Positions 51,872 to 60,884 of a DNA stretch of 64,000 bases are shown piece by piece. This DNA comes from an uncultured Paracoccaceae bacterium (GTDB lineage Bacteria; Pseudomonadota; Alphaproteobacteria; Rhodobacterales; Rhodobacteraceae). A program made the position numbers and the translations under genes. How positions within the stretch are numbered: position 1 is the stretch's first letter; each line of letters opens with the position of its first letter. Under the pieces are notes generated by a model. It searched no databases, had not been told where the DNA came from, and worked only from the letters and a program-made list of their open reading frames with translations. The stretch is taken from contig CANNFE010000011.1 in assembly GCA_947503775.1 (NCBI GenBank), positions 1-64,000 on the forward strand, written 5' to 3'.

Positions 51872-53386
51872 TTAGGCCGCATCGGCAGGTACCAGGCCCG
51901 ACGCATGGCGCATGATCATTTCTTCATTGATGTCAGCACCCGACAGGCACCCCGTAATCGCGCCCTCATGCATGACCACAACGCGGTGGCTCAGTCCGAT
52001 GATTTCAGGCAGTTCAGATGACAGGACGATCACTCCCCGCCCTTGGGCCGCCAGATCCGCGATAAAGCCATAGATTTGCGCCTTTGCACCGACATCAATT
52101 CCGCGTGTCGGTTCGTCGATGATGATCACTTGTGGATCGGCCTCCAGGGTTTTGGCCAGCAGCAGCTTTTGCTGATTGCCGCCCGACAGGCTGCCCGCCG
52201 TCAGTTTGGATGAGGCCGCACGCAGATCGACCGCCCGCGTTCCCGAGTCGTACGCGGCGCGTTCAGCCTTGCGGTCGATAAAGGGGGTTGCGAATTTATC
52301 GAGCGCAAACAGCGAGAAATTCCAGACAAGATCGTTGCCCAGCAGCAGGCCTTTGCCCTTGCGGTCTTTTGTGAGGTAAGCAACGCCATTCGCCTTGGAA
52401 TGGGCCACGCTGTCAAACGCACAGGTTTCGCCATTCAAACGCAGTGCGCCGTCACGCATCGGATGCAAGCCAATTATCGCCTCCATCAACGCGGTCCGCC
52501 CTGCCCCTTGCAGCCCTGCAAATCCAAGGACTTCACCCCGCCTAAGATCAAAGGTCGCCTGCCGCACACCCTGTGCCGCGACCCCTTTCACCTCCAGCAG
52601 TATGTCATCGGAGGGTTCAGGCATGTTCGGATAGAAACCCGACAATTCCCGCCCGACCATCATACGCGCCATATCATCCGGGCTGACCCCGGCAGCCGGG
52701 ATTGTGGTCACATGACTGCCATCGCGCAGCACGGTGATCCGGTCGGCGATTTCCTCAACCTCACCAAGCTTGTGCGAGATAAAGACGATCCCCACACCCT
52801 CGGCCTTCAGGCGCGCGATCAATGCAAAGAGGGAGGCGGTCTCAGCCTTTGTCAAAACAGCGGTTGGTTCATCCAGAAACAACACACGTGCCTTGCGCGA
52901 CATGGCCTTTGCGATCTCGACCATCTGTTTGTCGGCCACAGCAAGACACGCCACCTGTGCGGTCGCCGGTGCAGTACAGTTCAGCTGGTCCAGCAATGAC
53001 CGCGCCTCAAGCCGCATCGCTGTTTTGTCAAGAAACCAGCTCTTGCGCCGTTCCCGCCCAAGAAAGATGTTTTCCTCGACCGTGCGAAGTTCTGCGAGGT
53101 TGAATTCCTGGTGGATCAGAACGATTCCTGCCGCCTCAGCGTCTCCAACGCTGTCGAAGGATATAACGTCGCCATCCACAGCAATCGTTCCTGCGCTTGG
53201 GCGAACGAGACCCGATAGCATTTTGACCAAGGTCGATTTGCCCGCCCCGTTTTCACCCAGTAGCGCGTGGACCTCTCCCGCCCGTATGTCAAAATCGACA
53301 CCGTGCAGGGCCTCGACCGGCCCATAGGACTTGCGCAGACCCGTCCCCTTGAGCAGCACTTCTGTTTTGGCCGTATCTGACGCCAT
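51872..53386 (-). CDS. Sugar ABC transporter ATP-binding protein (RbsA-like, two domains)
   Basis: 504 aa tandem ATPase. The first domain has Walker A GENGAGKST and Walker B VLFLDEPTAVLTKAE. The second has a degenerate Walker A (GLQGAGRTALM) but a clear signature SLSGGNQQKLLLAKTLEADP and VIIIDEPTRGIDVGAK. This asymmetry is normal for RbsA/MglA proteins. First gene of the operon; the two LacI-type operators lie in the 124-bp gap before it. Confidence 0.96.
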   Translation of the reverse strand: MASDTAKTEVLLKGTGLRKSYGPVEALHGVDFDIRAGEVHALLGENGAGKSTLVKMLSGLVRPSAGTIAVDGDVISFDSVGDAEAAGIVLIHQEFNLAELRTVEENIFLGRERRKSWFLDKTAMRLEARSLLDQLNCTAPATAQVACLAVADKQMVEIAKAMSRKARVLFLDEPTAVLTKAETASLFALIARLKAEGVGIVFISHKLGEVEEIADRITVLRDGSHVTTIPAAGVSPDDMARMMVGRELSGFYPNMPEPSDDILLEVKGVAAQGVRQATFDLRRGEVLGFAGLQGAGRTALMEAIIGLHPMRDGALRLNGETCAFDSVAHSKANGVAYLTKDRKGKGLLLGNDLVWNFSLFALDKFATPFIDRKAERAAYDSGTRAVDLRAASSKLTAGSLSGGNQQKLLLAKTLEADPQVIIIDEPTRGIDVGAKAQIYGFIADLAAQGRGVIVLSSELPEIIGLSHRVVVMHEGAITGCLSGADINEEMIMRHASGLVPADAA

Positions 53387-53406
53387 ATCCTCCCCTTGAG
53401 CACCGG

Positions 53407-53422
53407 ATGTAATCCTTTACAT
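53407..53422. promoter_or_regulatory. LacI-type operator O1
   Basis: ATGTAA-TCCT-TTACAT, a perfect inverted repeat with 6-bp arms and a 4-bp centre, 21 bp upstream of the ATPase start. It carries TGTAA/TTACA half-sites like many LacI-family operators. A second copy follows with centre-to-centre distance of 19 bp. Confidence 0.75.
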
Positions 53423-53424
53423 TT

Positions 53425-53442
53425 AATGTAATGCTTTACATT
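53425..53442. promoter_or_regulatory. LacI-type operator O2
   Basis: AATGTAA-TGCT-TTACATT, perfect 7-bp arms. With O1 it forms a tandem pair between the divergent ATPase and lacI-type genes. A further lone half-site TGTAAA lies at about 53450-53455. Binding here could block both promoters. Confidence 0.78.
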
Positions 53443-53510
53443 TTGATCTGTAAAGAAGAGAATGTGGCTTTGCGCATGGCTGACTAAGCTGTTGATACAA
53501 AGGGAATTGG

Positions 53511-54533
53511 ATGAAAAAACGCGCAACAATTGGCGATGTTGCCCGCCTGGCCGGAGTTTCCACGGCGACCGTCAGCCGGGTAATCCACACGCCCGACCTC
53601 GTGTCCGATTCGACGCGTAAGGCGGTTCACGGCGCGATCAATCAAACGAACTACACACTCAACCTCGCGGCGCGAAATCTACGACAGCAGCGATCAAACG
53701 CCATCGTCGTTCTGGTCCCGGATATTGGCAACACGTTCTTCTCCGAAATCCTTGCCGGGATCGAAAGGGTCGCCTCTGCTACGGGCAAGACCATCCTGAT
53801 TGGTCACACAGCCCATTCGTTGCTGCGCGAGGAAAAATATCTCGATGCTCTACTCAACAGCCAGGCCGACGGGGCTCTGCTGTTGAATGGTCACCTGCCC
53901 GACGTGGTCGCGGACAAAGTGCGGAAGACGCCGCGAAATCGCTTGCCAATCGTCTCGGTGTCGGAAGCACTGGCCGACCAGATCGTGCCCCATGTGGGCA
54001 TCGACAATGTGAGCGCGGCACAGACGGCCACTCAGTATCTTTTGGATCATGGCCATCGCCGGATCCTCCATCTGCGCGGCCCCCACAGCAACATCCTGAC
54101 ACGTCAGCGCCTTGCAGGATACAGACGCGCAATGAAGGCTGCAGATCTCGAGGTGTCGCAGGAAATGGTCCTTGACGGGACCTTTACAATCGAAAGCGGC
54201 ATCGCCGCTGCCGCGACCCTGATCGAACGAGGAACCCTGCCAGATGCCGTCTTCTGCGCGAACGACGAAATGGCGATCGGGCTTATGTCACATCTTGCCA
54301 CCCATGGCACACGGATTCCGCAGGATCTGTCTGTTGTCGGCTTCGATAACATCGCCTTTTCGGGAACAGCCCAGCCTGCGCTGACAACGATCCATCAGCC
54401 CCGCGGAGAGATCGGCGAGCGCGCGACGGAAATCCTGCTTGGATTGATCGACGGCGATACTCAGTTTGACGATATTGTAGAAACCCTGCCTGCACACCTC
54501 GTTGAAAGAGGCAGTGTCGCCAGGCACAATTAG
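53511..54533 (+). CDS. LacI family transcriptional regulator
   Basis: 340 aa. The N-terminal DNA-binding part is classical: TIGDVARLAGVSTATVSRVI with the hinge helix NLAARNLRQQRSN. The rest is a periplasmic-binding-protein-like effector domain (VVLVPDIGNTFFSEILAGIE...VVGFDNIAFSGTAQPALTTI). AAGGGAATTGG precedes the ATG. Divergent from the sugar ABC operon, which it very probably represses through the two operators; the inducer is likely the imported sugar or a product. Confidence 0.95.
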   Translation: MKKRATIGDVARLAGVSTATVSRVIHTPDLVSDSTRKAVHGAINQTNYTLNLAARNLRQQRSNAIVVLVPDIGNTFFSEILAGIERVASATGKTILIGHTAHSLLREEKYLDALLNSQADGALLLNGHLPDVVADKVRKTPRNRLPIVSVSEALADQIVPHVGIDNVSAAQTATQYLLDHGHRRILHLRGPHSNILTRQRLAGYRRAMKAADLEVSQEMVLDGTFTIESGIAAAATLIERGTLPDAVFCANDEMAIGLMSHLATHGTRIPQDLSVVGFDNIAFSGTAQPALTTIHQPRGEIGERATEILLGLIDGDTQFDDIVETLPAHLVERGSVARHN

Positions 54534-54765
54534 TCTTTCGCGTATCGTCGCCTTCAAAGATGAAAAAGGGGCAATTTCAACGAATTCCTCGTTCAATCGG
54601 CCGCGGTATTAGACCCCTCCGACCAGGCAACATCGCAGCGGCTTTTCAAGAGGAAAGACTTTAGGGCCTTATGATCGTGACCGCATAACGGCATATTCCG
54701 TTGAAAAACCTTCCTTGATCGCGTGGCAAGTCCCTGATGCAATTTGTCCTGTAGGGGGATTGGCG

Positions 54766-56129
54766 ATGACGGGACGGAGGCAGGAAGCGCAGGCGAAGCT
54801 CTCTCATGAGTTTTCGCCTGAGGATCATGCCTCGCAAAACCACTTGCTTCGATCGAGTGATCGCTTCGTTGATCTGAGTGTCACCCGCGTCCATCTGGCG
54901 GAATTTTACAGCCACACCGGTCGTCCTTCCGTGAACCCCGAGCTACTGATCCGCATGCCGCTGGCTGAGTATTATTTTGGCCTCCGGTCTGAGCGGCGGC
55001 TGTGCGAGGAGGTGCTTTTGAACCTTGTCTATCGTTGGTTCTGCCGTCTCGATCTGAATGATCGGGTGCCGGATCACTCAACGTTTTCGAAGAACCGACA
55101 CGGCCGTCTCCGCGAGAGTGAGTTGCTCCGGCTTCTGCTTGAAACGACAGTGGCACGGTGCATCGATGAGGATCTCGTCAGCGGTCAGCGCATGGCCATT
55201 GATGCCAGCCTGATCGAGGCTGATGCGAACAAACAGAACTTGGCTCCCGGAGGAAGTTTGGGGCCCGACGCGCGTCGATCCCGCAAATGTACCCCGGGCA
55301 TTTCGTGAGTATCTCGACACGCTGGGCGAGGCCGCCGGCGAGGTGCAGCCCAACTTCACATCCAATTCCAATCCGGCGGGCCAGTGGACGGCAGCCCGTA
55401 AACGGCCTTGATTCTTCAGCTATTCCGAAAATCACCTGATCGCCACAGACCATCGCGCTATCGTTGATATCGAAGCCATCAGATCAATCCGGCAGGCGGA
55501 GGTTGGCTCGACCAAGACGATGCCGAACCGCGGGAGGACAAAATTCGACCTGCACCCCAGACGGCTGATCGCCGATATAACTTACGGCACCGGGCCGCTT
55601 CTTGGCTAGCTGGTCGACCGCAAGATCGCGCCGCATATCCTTGTCTTCGACAAGTCCGGCCGCAAAGATTGGACATGGGCGCAGACGAACCTCAATGGGA
55701 TGCCGAGAACGACCAGTATATCTGCCCCGAAGGACATGCGCTGAAGCAATTACGGCACACTACTCTGACCCGAAACGCGGTCCGATCCGCAAGAATACAG
55801 GGCACTATCGCGCCTTGAAGAACATTTGTCAGCTTTGCCCTTCCAAAGCCAAGTGCTGACTAAACACCGATGCCCGAAAGATCGGCCGAGAAGAACATGA
55901 AGACGCCCTCCAGATTGCCCGCGACATCGCAAAGACCCGCCGGTACGACATCTGGATGAAGCCGAGAAAGAAGGTCGAGATGCTCTTCGCCCACCTCAAA
56001 CGCATCCTCAGCTAGGGACGCCTACGATTACGCGGCCCATGCGGTGCAAACGACAAATTCCTCCTGGCCGGCACCGCGCAGAAGCTGAAGAAACTGGCGA
56101 AGATCTTTCCTGCACCACAGCAAACGTAG
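54766..56129 (+). pseudogene. IS1182-family transposase remnant
   Basis: From ATG 54766 (MTGRRQEAQAKL) the first 180 codons are readable: HLAEFYSHTGRPSVNPELLI, RSERRLCEEVLLNLVYRWFC, VPDHSTFSKNRHGRLRESEL and MAIDASLIEADANKQN hold the first catalytic Asp region. A frameshift near 55260 is followed by further pieces (VDIEAIRSIRQAEVGSTKTM, LHPRRLIADITYGTGPLLG) with stops near 55410 and 55607. The C-terminal MLFAHLKRIL and FLLAGTAQKLKKLAKIF end at 56127-56129. Several lesions make it dead. It separates the sugar cluster from the phosphonate genes. Confidence 0.82.
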
Positions 56130-56482
56130 AAAACCCGACCAGTAAGGCCTTCACCCTCAGTTCAGCATACCACTTTCTGTACGCGCAACACGTTGTTTCT
56201 CCACAGAATCGACGGGGAGCGCGAGTTCGTCGAGGTTACAAAGGTTTGGGACGATCCCAAGAAAGCGGACCTTCGCTGCGCGGGGAAATCTTGCTCTGAG
56301 ATTGAATTTTGCACCCCGAAGAAGCCACGACTAGATCCACGCTTGTCGCCCACAAAAACCTTGCTGTCATCGGCCTCGCAAACTTAGATCTTTCAATCTC
56401 ACTAAGGCGCGTATTCTGCAGGGAGCGCGTTGCGGGAGCCTTCGGTCTTGCTTGTTGATCGCGCTTGTCATGCCGAGGAAAT
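56130..56482. other. Intergenic region, no gene seen
   Basis: 353 bp between the IS1182 remnant and the phnF stop. AT-richer than the phn genes. Open frames of 60-85 codons have no recognisable features. It may contain the right end of the IS1182 element, but no inverted repeat was matched. Confidence 0.4.
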
Positions 56483-57193
56483 TCAGGCGTCCCCCATGAT
56501 CAGGGTGACCCGGTCAGCTGCAAACCAAGTTCTACCGAATTCGACGGGATTGCCTGTCGCATCGACGTTAATGCCCACCGATCGCAGCAAGGGATCTCCA
56601 ACAGGAAGCTCCAACACTGCCGCATGCGTTTTTGAGGCCGCCTTGGCGGTGATTTCCGTCGATTTGCGTGTGTAGTCCGGCACGCCTTGCAAGGCCAATG
56701 CGACGGTCACCGATCCTTGGTCCGCGAGAGATGCCAGCAGGTCGGGAAAGCGGGCCGCTGGAAAAACGGAACAGAACAGAGCAAGGGGCGCCCCGTCCGA
56801 AAGGCTGAGGCCTTCGTACACGTGAACCGCCTCCGTCTTGTTCAGGCGCAGGGCGCTCGCCTCCTGCTTGTTGGCTCCGCGCGTCTCCAGTGACAGGATG
56901 CGGCGCTCTGGTACGCGACCGGCTTCCGTCAGGTTCTGCCGAAACCGCGTGCGGCGGCCGATGCGATAGGGCGTTGGAACGTGCCGCACGAACACGCCCG
57001 CCCCCCTGCGCGCGAAGACGATATTCTGCTCCGCCATGTCGGCAATGGCCCGACGCACCGTGTGACGGTTCACGCCGAACCGCTCGGCCAACTGCGCTTC
57101 GGTGGGGAGGCGTTGGCCGGGCGGATAATGGCCTTCGCTGATGTCACGAACCAGCGTATCCCGAATGGCTGTCCAAAGGGTGGAACGTCCCAT
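56483..57193 (-). CDS. phnF: GntR/HutC family regulator PhnF
   Basis: 236 aa. The winged helix is DTLVRDISEGHYPPGQRLPT followed by EAQLAERFGVNRHTVRRAIA and IVFARRGAGVFV. The C-terminal UTRA ligand domain has the chorismate-lyase-like fold (VHVYEGLSLSDGAPLALFCS, EFGRTWFAADRVTLIM). Divergent from phnG; the 93-bp gap holds a candidate operator. It probably represses the C-P lyase operon. Confidence 0.93.
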   Translation of the reverse strand: MGRSTLWTAIRDTLVRDISEGHYPPGQRLPTEAQLAERFGVNRHTVRRAIADMAEQNIVFARRGAGVFVRHVPTPYRIGRRTRFRQNLTEAGRVPERRILSLETRGANKQEASALRLNKTEAVHVYEGLSLSDGAPLALFCSVFPAARFPDLLASLADQGSVTVALALQGVPDYTRKSTEITAKAASKTHAAVLELPVGDPLLRSVGINVDATGNPVEFGRTWFAADRVTLIMGDA

Positions 57194-57250
57194 GTCATCA
57201 AACTTTCACTCAACAAGGCTTGCGCCGACGCCGGATTCGACAGTAGCACT

Positions 57251-57269
57251 TTTGTATAGTTGTATAAAA
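57251..57269. promoter_or_regulatory. Candidate PhnF operator
   Basis: TTTGTATAGTTGTATAAAA in the phnF-phnG gap contains TATA-GTTG-TATA symmetry and two TGTATA hexamers 8 bp apart. GntR/HutC regulators often use GT-TA-AC type sites of this size. The assignment rests on location and symmetry only. Confidence 0.4.
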
Positions 57270-57286
57270 ACCGACAAGTCCGCAAG

Positions 57287-57763
57287 ATGTTGAATTCCGC
57301 CTCCGATCTTTCGCCCGCCACCGCCGCCCGCAAGCGACGCCTTTCCGTATTGGCGAAAGCCGGAGAGACCGCTTTGACCCCGCTCTTCGAGCGCCTTACC
57401 CAAACACATCCGATCGCGGGTTACACGGTCCTGCGGGCCCCCGAAGTCGGCACCAGCATGGTGCGCGGCCGTGCGGGCGGATCCGGGGCGCCGTTCAATC
57501 TGGGAGAGATGACCGTGACGCGCATGTCAGTGCGCCTGCCCTCGGGTGCGGTGGGGCATGGCTATGTCCAGGGCCGTTCGAAAGAGGCCGCATGTATGGT
57601 GGCATTGATCGATGCGATAGCTGAAGACGGGATGGCAGACGCGGTGGATGCCATGATCGTCACACCTTTGGAGCAGACGGCACAAACCGCGCGCATGGCA
57701 CGCGCCGCAAAAGCGGCGGCGACCAAAGTCGAATTCTTCACCATGGTCCGGGGAGAGGGTTGA
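57287..57763 (+). CDS. phnG: C-P lyase complex subunit PhnG
   Basis: 158 aa. PhnG with PhnH, PhnI and PhnJ forms the C-P lyase core that cleaves alkylphosphonates. Family blocks are ARKRRLSVLAKAGETALTPL, YTVLRAPEVGTSMVRGRAGG and PFNLGEMTVTRMSVRLPSG. ATG 57287 is the first good start; the open frame upstream begins in the operator region. The stop overlaps the phnH start by 1 bp. Confidence 0.94.
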   Translation: MLNSASDLSPATAARKRRLSVLAKAGETALTPLFERLTQTHPIAGYTVLRAPEVGTSMVRGRAGGSGAPFNLGEMTVTRMSVRLPSGAVGHGYVQGRSKEAACMVALIDAIAEDGMADAVDAMIVTPLEQTAQTARMARAAKAAATKVEFFTMVRGEG

Positions 57764-58332
57764 TGCAAAACGCCGCGCTCGATGGGGGTCTTTCCTACCC
57801 CGCACGCGATGCCGCTTACGCCTTCCGCTCCGCGCTGGACGCGCTATCGCGGCCGGGAACAGTTCAAAAGATCGCGGGCGCAACGGCTCCCGACCCGTGC
57901 TCACCCGCCGCTGCGACCCTCATCGTGACATTGTGCGACCCAACGACCCCCCTCTATCTCGCGCCGTCGCATGACACTGCCGCACTCCGTGAATGGATCA
58001 CCTTCCAGACCGGCGCCCCGTTTGTCCCTGCAACGGACGCGGTCTTTGCCCTTGGAACATGGGACACTCTGACGCCGCTTTGGGCCTACGCGGTCGGCAC
58101 GCCGGCCTACCCGGATCGCTCGACAACCTTGATCGTCGAAATGCCCGCACTTGAGGCCAAAGGCGCGGTGCTGAGCGGCCCCGGCATCGAAACAACAGCG
58201 CACCTGAACCTGCCCGAGATCGACGCGTTCCAGCACAACCGCGCGCATTTTCCACTCGGCTTGGATTTCTTCTTCACCTGCGAATCCCGTCTTGCGGGTT
58301 TGCCGCGCTCCACCCGCGTAAAGGAGGGATAG
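57763..58332 (+). CDS. phnH: C-P lyase complex subunit PhnH
   Basis: 189 aa core subunit. Typical blocks are ARDAAYAFRSALDALSRPGT near the N-terminus, LVTLCDPTTPLYL-like TLIVTLCDPTTPLYLAPS, and LSGPGIETTAHLNLPEIDAF with HFPLGLDFFFTCESRLAGLP at the C-terminus. ATG 57763 overlaps the phnG stop as TGATG. Confidence 0.94.
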   Translation: MQNAALDGGLSYPARDAAYAFRSALDALSRPGTVQKIAGATAPDPCSPAAATLIVTLCDPTTPLYLAPSHDTAALREWITFQTGAPFVPATDAVFALGTWDTLTPLWAYAVGTPAYPDRSTTLIVEMPALEAKGAVLSGPGIETTAHLNLPEIDAFQHNRAHFPLGLDFFFTCESRLAGLPRSTRVKEG

Positions 58333-58336
58333 GCTC

Positions 58337-59428
58337 ATGTATGTTGCTGTCAAAGGCGGAGAGCGGGCCATCGACAACGCCCATGTCTGGCTTGCCGAAG
58401 AACGTCGAGGCGATACCGACATTTCCGAGCTGTCGATCGGGCAAATCCGCGAGCAATTGGCGCTGTCGGTTGATCGTGTGATGGCCGAAGGCTCGCTTTA
58501 CGACCCGGATCTTGCGGCCCTCGCGATCAAACAGGCGCGCGGCGACATGATCGAGGCCGTGTTCCTGATCCGCGCCTACCGGACCACATTGCCGCGCTTT
58601 GGCGCGAGCGCACCCATCGATACCGGCGCGATGGCCTGTGACAGGCGCATCTCAGCCACCTACAAGGATCTGCCCGGCGGACAGGTCCTGGGCCCGACCT
58701 TTGACTACACGCACAGGCTGCTGGATTTTGCGCTCGCAGCTGAGGGTCTGGAGCCGGCCGAGGCACCCGAAGCGCCAGCTGTCGCAGGCGACTTGCCACA
58801 TGTCACCAATTTTCTGGCACAGGAAGATCTCATCCAGCGTGAACCTGAAGGCTCTGACACGCCGCGTGATCTGACGCGCGAGCCGCTGGATTTTCCGACG
58901 GATCGCCCCCTGCGCCTTCAAGCGCTCAGCCGAGGGGATGAGGGATTTGTGCTGTCGATGGCCTATTCGACCCAGCGGGGCTACGGGCGCAACCACCCCT
59001 TTGTCGGTGAGCTTCGGATCGGGACCGTGACGGTCGAAATGGACATCCCCGAACTGGGATTCGCAATCGAAATCGGCGAGGTTTTGGCAACGGAATGCGA
59101 GACCGTGAACCAGTTCACCGGCTCCAAGACCGAGGCGCCACAATTCACGCGCGGCTACGGCCTGACCTTCGGGCGTTGCGAGCGAAAGGCGATCTCGATG
59201 GCCTTGGTCGACCGCGCGATGCGGTGGGCCGAATTGGGAGAGGACAATGTAGGCGCCCCCGCGCAGGACGAGGAATTCGTCCTCTATCACAGCGATAACG
59301 TGCAGGCCTCGGGCTTTTTGGAGCACATCAAACTGCCCCACTATGTCGACTTCCAGTCCGAGCTGGAACTCATCCGCCGCCTCCGGGCCGAGGCCATGGC
59401 AGGCCAGCGTCGGGAGGCCGCAGAATGA
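58337..59428 (+). CDS. phnI: C-P lyase complex subunit PhnI
   Basis: 363 aa. PhnI is the subunit that, with ATP, displaces adenine to give ribose-1-phosphonate 5-triphosphate. Motifs include MYVAVKGGERAIDNAHVWLA, ISATYKDLPGGQVLGPTFDY and YSTQRGYGRNHPFVGELRIG, with the C-terminal FLEHIKLPHYVDFQSELELI. Overlap with phnJ is 4 bp. Confidence 0.96.
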   Translation: MYVAVKGGERAIDNAHVWLAEERRGDTDISELSIGQIREQLALSVDRVMAEGSLYDPDLAALAIKQARGDMIEAVFLIRAYRTTLPRFGASAPIDTGAMACDRRISATYKDLPGGQVLGPTFDYTHRLLDFALAAEGLEPAEAPEAPAVAGDLPHVTNFLAQEDLIQREPEGSDTPRDLTREPLDFPTDRPLRLQALSRGDEGFVLSMAYSTQRGYGRNHPFVGELRIGTVTVEMDIPELGFAIEIGEVLATECETVNQFTGSKTEAPQFTRGYGLTFGRCERKAISMALVDRAMRWAELGEDNVGAPAQDEEFVLYHSDNVQASGFLEHIKLPHYVDFQSELELIRRLRAEAMAGQRREAAE

Positions 59429-60315
59429 CCGATCAGGCCTATAATTTCGCCTACCTCGATGAACAGACCAAGCGCATGATCCGCCGTGCGATCCTGAAAG
59501 GCGTGGCGGTGCCGGGCTATCAGGTGCCCTTCGCCAGCCGCGAGATGCCGATGCCCTACGGCTGGGGGACCGGCGGCGTGCAGGTCAGCGCCGCGTGCCT
59601 GACCCCCGACGACACGCTGAAGGTGATCGACCAGGGCGCAGATGATACGACGAACGCAGTCTCGATCCGCAAGTTCTTCGAGAAAACAGCGGATGTCACC
59701 GTGACCGAGAAGACCTCAGAGGCGTCCGTCATCCAAACCCGCCACCGCATTCCAGAGGAGCCGCTGACCGAAGACCAGATCCTGGTCTATCAGGTGCCGA
59801 TCCCCGAACCCTTGCGGTTTCTGGAACCCTCTGAGGTTGAAACCCGCAAGATGCACAGCCTCGAGGAATACGGGCTGATGTATGTGAAACTCTACGAGGA
59901 TATTTCGCGGCACGGCGAGATCGCGACGGCTTACGCCTATCCAGTGAAGGTCGAGGACCGTTACGTTATGGACCCCTCGCCGATCCCGAAGTTCGACAAT
60001 CCCAAGATGGAAGGCGCGGCGTTGCAACTCTTTGGCGCCGGGCGTGAGCAACGCATCTACGCGGTGCCGCCCTATACCAAGGTCGTCAGCCTCGATTTCG
60101 AAGATTACCCGTTCGACCCGTCCAAGGCGCCGCATCCTTGTGCGCTTTGCGGGGCGAAGGACAGCTATCTCGACGAGGTTATCACCAACTATCAAGGCGG
60201 GCGGATGTTTGTGTGTTCTGATACCGATTTTTGTGCGCAGCGCCGCGCAGCAGGGTTCACGGGCACGATGACCAACAGTCGCGAATTCGTGATAGAGACA
60301 GAGGCGCGGAAATGA
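59425..60315 (+). CDS. phnJ: Alpha-D-ribose 1-methylphosphonate 5-phosphate C-P lyase PhnJ
   Basis: 296 aa radical-SAM enzyme that breaks the C-P bond. The cysteines are all present: Cys239, Cys242 and Cys264, equivalent to the cluster ligands 241/244/266 of E. coli, and Cys270, equivalent to the thiyl-radical Cys272. The N-terminal MTDQAYNFAYLDEQTKRMIR and REMPMPYGWGTGGVQ are also typical. The stop overlaps the next gene as ATGA. Confidence 0.97.
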   Translation: MTDQAYNFAYLDEQTKRMIRRAILKGVAVPGYQVPFASREMPMPYGWGTGGVQVSAACLTPDDTLKVIDQGADDTTNAVSIRKFFEKTADVTVTEKTSEASVIQTRHRIPEEPLTEDQILVYQVPIPEPLRFLEPSEVETRKMHSLEEYGLMYVKLYEDISRHGEIATAYAYPVKVEDRYVMDPSPIPKFDNPKMEGAALQLFGAGREQRIYAVPPYTKVVSLDFEDYPFDPSKAPHPCALCGAKDSYLDEVITNYQGGRMFVCSDTDFCAQRRAAGFTGTMTNSREFVIETEARK

Positions 60316-60884
60316 CCGATCGCGCAATCTTCCTGACCCATGAGGAGGTCGAAATTGACCCGGATGTGCCGGTGCCCGATTGGGGTCTAAGTGTCGAAGG
60401 CGTCGCGCGGCATACGCGTTTCGCAGCGAACAGCGCCTTGGACGGCGTTCGCGCGATCTATGCCAGCACCGAAAGAAAAGCGCGCGAGGCGGCAGCTTTG
60501 ATGGCCGATCCGCGCGGCCTCACGGTCCGCATGCAGGCCGATCTGGGTGAGAATGACCGCTCTGCCACCGGGTATCTGCCACCCGAGCTGTTTTGGCCCG
60601 TCGTCGATCAATTCTTTGCCGAACCCGACCGATCGGTCCGCGGATGGGAAACCGCGCGCGACGCACAGCGCAGGATCGGGCGCGCCATCCGCGCGCTTTC
60701 CGATCGCGCGCCGGCGGGCGACATCTTGTTTGTCGCCCATGGCGGTGTGGTCGCGCTCCTGCGCTGCGCCCTTCTGGGGATCGAGATCACCAGGTCACAA
60801 GGCCAGCCGCATCCCGGCGGCGGTTGCTGGTTTGCCTTCGACCGCGCCGACGGTGGCACGCCGACGGAATGGAGCGCGATATGA
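60312..60884 (+). CDS. Histidine-phosphatase-superfamily protein in the C-P lyase operon
   Basis: 190 aa with the phosphoglycerate-mutase-like pattern. The usual RHG is changed to Thr9-His10-Glu11 (FLTHEEVEID), so the catalytic His stays but the neighbouring Arg and Gly are lost. A second region ASTERKAREAAALMAD resembles the SxxxRAxxTA helix, and FVAHGGVVALLRCAL holds the second His at 143. It overlaps both phnJ and phnK by 4 bp, so it is an integral part of the operon. Activity, if any, on ribose phosphates of the pathway is an inference; it may also be a non-catalytic binder. Confidence 0.72.
   Translation: MTDRAIFLTHEEVEIDPDVPVPDWGLSVEGVARHTRFAANSALDGVRAIYASTERKAREAAALMADPRGLTVRMQADLGENDRSATGYLPPELFWPVVDQFFAEPDRSVRGWETARDAQRRIGRAIRALSDRAPAGDILFVAHGGVVALLRCALLGIEITRSQGQPHPGGGCWFAFDRADGGTPTEWSAI

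Noticed and set aside
43000-57000. attR copy of the tRNA-Glu 3' end closing the island
   Set aside because: I searched for a repeat of the T-arm and acceptor sequence after the island and found none, so the right boundary stays unknown.
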